DNA from: Comamonas endophytica
GTDB lineage: Bacteria > Pseudomonadota > Gammaproteobacteria > Burkholderiales > Burkholderiaceae_C
Direction of reading: 5' to 3'
Length of the DNA stretch: 64,000 nt
NCBI RefSeq assembly: GCF_023634805.2
Contig: NZ_CP106881.1
Span: forward strand, 1,767,501 to 1,831,500
Under the pieces are notes generated by a model, which was not told where the DNA came from, did not search any database, and worked only from the letters and a program-made list of their open reading frames with translations. The translations under genes and the position numbers were made by a program. Below are positions 63,081 to 64,000 of the stretch, piece after piece; the stretch's first letter is position 1; the number at the start of each line of letters is the position of its first letter.

Positions 63081-64000
63081 ATGAAAAAGCGCGTCGCAAT
63101 CATAGGTCTTTCCTTTAGATTCCCCAGTACGAATACCGACCAATACTGGACAGACCTGCTCGATGGGCGCGATCTGGTGACAGAGGTCGAGTCCTCGCGA
63201 TGGGCCAAGGACGGCTTTCTCCATCCAGACAAGAACCATCCCGGCAGCAGCTACACGTTTGCCGCCGGCTCCGTGGGCGACGTCTCGCTGTTCGACGCCG
63301 GCTTCTTCGGCATCTCGCCGCGCGAAGCGGCGCTGATGGATCCGCAGCAGCGCCTGCTGCTGGAGATGAGCTGGGAAGCGCTCGAGAACGCGGGCATCAA
63401 GCCCTCGACGCTGCGCGGCAGCCAGTGCGGCGTTTTCATCGGCATCGCCAGCGCCGACTATGCCTACCGCCTGTCGGAGGATCTGTCCGCCATCGACTCC
63501 TCGGTGGCCACCGGCAACACCGCCAGCATTGCCGCCAACCGCATCTCCTACGTGCTCGACCTGCAGGGTCCGAGCATGGCCATCGATACCGCCTGCTCTT
63601 CGTCGATGGTGGCCTTCCACCAGGCCTGCCGCTCGATCGTCTCGGGTGAAACCACCCAGGCGCTGGCCGGCGGGGTCAGCCTGCATCTGCACCCCTATGG
63701 CTTCATCACCTTCTCGAAGGCCACGATGCTGTCCAAGCGCGGGCGCTGCAACGTGTTCGACGCCGCGGGCGACGGCTATGTGCGCTCGGAAGGCGGCGGC
63801 ATGTTCGTGCTCAAGGACTACGACCAGGCGGTGGCCGATGGCGACCGGATCCTGGCCGTGGTCGCCAACACCGCGGTCAACACCGATGGCCGCAAGACCG
63901 GCCTCACGGTGCCCAGCCCCAAGGTCCAGTCGGCGCTGCTGAACAAGGCGTACAGCGAGGCCGGCATCGACCCCGCGGACATCGACTACGTCGAGGCGCA
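63081..64000 (+). CDS. Type I polyketide synthase, N-terminal ketosynthase domain (cut by window end)
   Basis: 306 codons are visible before the window ends. It begins with a beta-ketoacyl synthase domain: MKKRVAIIGLSFRFP, FFGISPREAALMDPQQRLLLEMSWEALENAG (split region about 75-105), and the active-site Cys172 in MAIDTACSSSM. It runs through NTDGRKTGLTVPSP to DYVEA, where the HGTGT histidine motif would follow. KS first, with no loading domain before it, means the synthase begins with the KS or takes a starter from a partner. Its first 35 codons are unusually AT-rich (AGA, ATA, CTT). Product unknown. Confidence 0.93.
   Translation, partial: MKKRVAIIGLSFRFPSTNTDQYWTDLLDGRDLVTEVESSRWAKDGFLHPDKNHPGSSYTFAAGSVGDVSLFDAGFFGISPREAALMDPQQRLLLEMSWEALENAGIKPSTLRGSQCGVFIGIASADYAYRLSEDLSAIDSSVATGNTASIAANRISYVLDLQGPSMAIDTACSSSMVAFHQACRSIVSGETTQALAGGVSLHLHPYGFITFSKATMLSKRGRCNVFDAAGDGYVRSEGGGMFVLKDYDQAVADGDRILAVVANTAVNTDGRKTGLTVPSPKVQSALLNKAYSEAGIDPADIDYVEA

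Overview
The window looks like chromosomal DNA of a GC-rich betaproteobacterium, most likely family Comamonadaceae (Acidovorax/Comamonas/Delftia relatives). The evidence is the protein complement (Bug-type receptor, AacS, AtzD-type enzymes, PckG), the mnmG-rsmG-parA-parB gene order, and an interspersed family of hairpin repeats (arms like CCGTTCGTCCTGAGCCTGTC) familiar from that family. No rRNA, tRNA, CRISPR array or intact insertion sequence was recognised.

Layout. 1-10.2 kb: alkB start (cut by the window edge), recQ, an aidB-type acyl-CoA dehydrogenase followed by a degenerate tandem paralog, threonine deaminase, a 48-residue membrane peptide, and pckG with palindromic upstream sites. 10.2-15.8 kb: a small unknown gene, a LysR regulator, then a cyanuric acid module with a divergent LysR gene (atzR-like) facing atzD-atzG-atzE-atzH behind a sigma-54-like promoter. 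15.9-28.3 kb: phosphoesterase, UspA, an exonuclease, flavin reductase, minCDE, acetoacetyl-CoA synthetase, an NCS2 permease, a CoA-transferase, a thioesterase, and an exported cupin/carboxymuconolactone-decarboxylase pair. 28.4-33.8 kb: two LysR genes, then an unusual aconitase-family fusion with its swivel domain first, a Bug solute receptor and an RraA-like aldolase, which together suggest an uncharacterised carboxylic-acid catabolic route. 33.8-41 kb: cobalamin adenosyltransferase, FAD-linked 2-hydroxyacid dehydrogenase, an MFS transporter and two convergent argininosuccinate-lyase-like paralogs, one exported and one cytosolic.

39.5-46.6 kb is one minus-strand block: mnmG, rsmG, lysE-type exporter, parA, a small alpha/beta hydrolase, parB and the cytosolic lyase. 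Four parS-like sites lie at 44.0, 44.9, 47.7 and 52.2 kb, three of them inside genes. 46.8-57.4 kb: GST, old yellow enzyme, chemoreceptor, a copper module (copA divergent from copZ-cueR with two CueR-type operators), thiolase, rdgC and a Spy-like periplasmic protein. 57.6-58.2 kb is a PagL-like lipid A deacylase.

58.19-59.12 kb is the most striking part: a non-coding, AT-rich stretch with seven perfect TTATNCACA DnaA boxes and several near matches, arranged as two diverged copies of a module around 220 bp long (offset 419 bp) flanking the most AT-rich section. Further boxes lie at 53.1-54.1 kb and 62.0-62.2 kb. With parS and parAB nearby, this is a strong candidate for the chromosomal origin, although no dnaA is in the window; a DnaA-titration locus is the main alternative. 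dinG and the first 306 codons of a type I polyketide synthase follow to the right edge.
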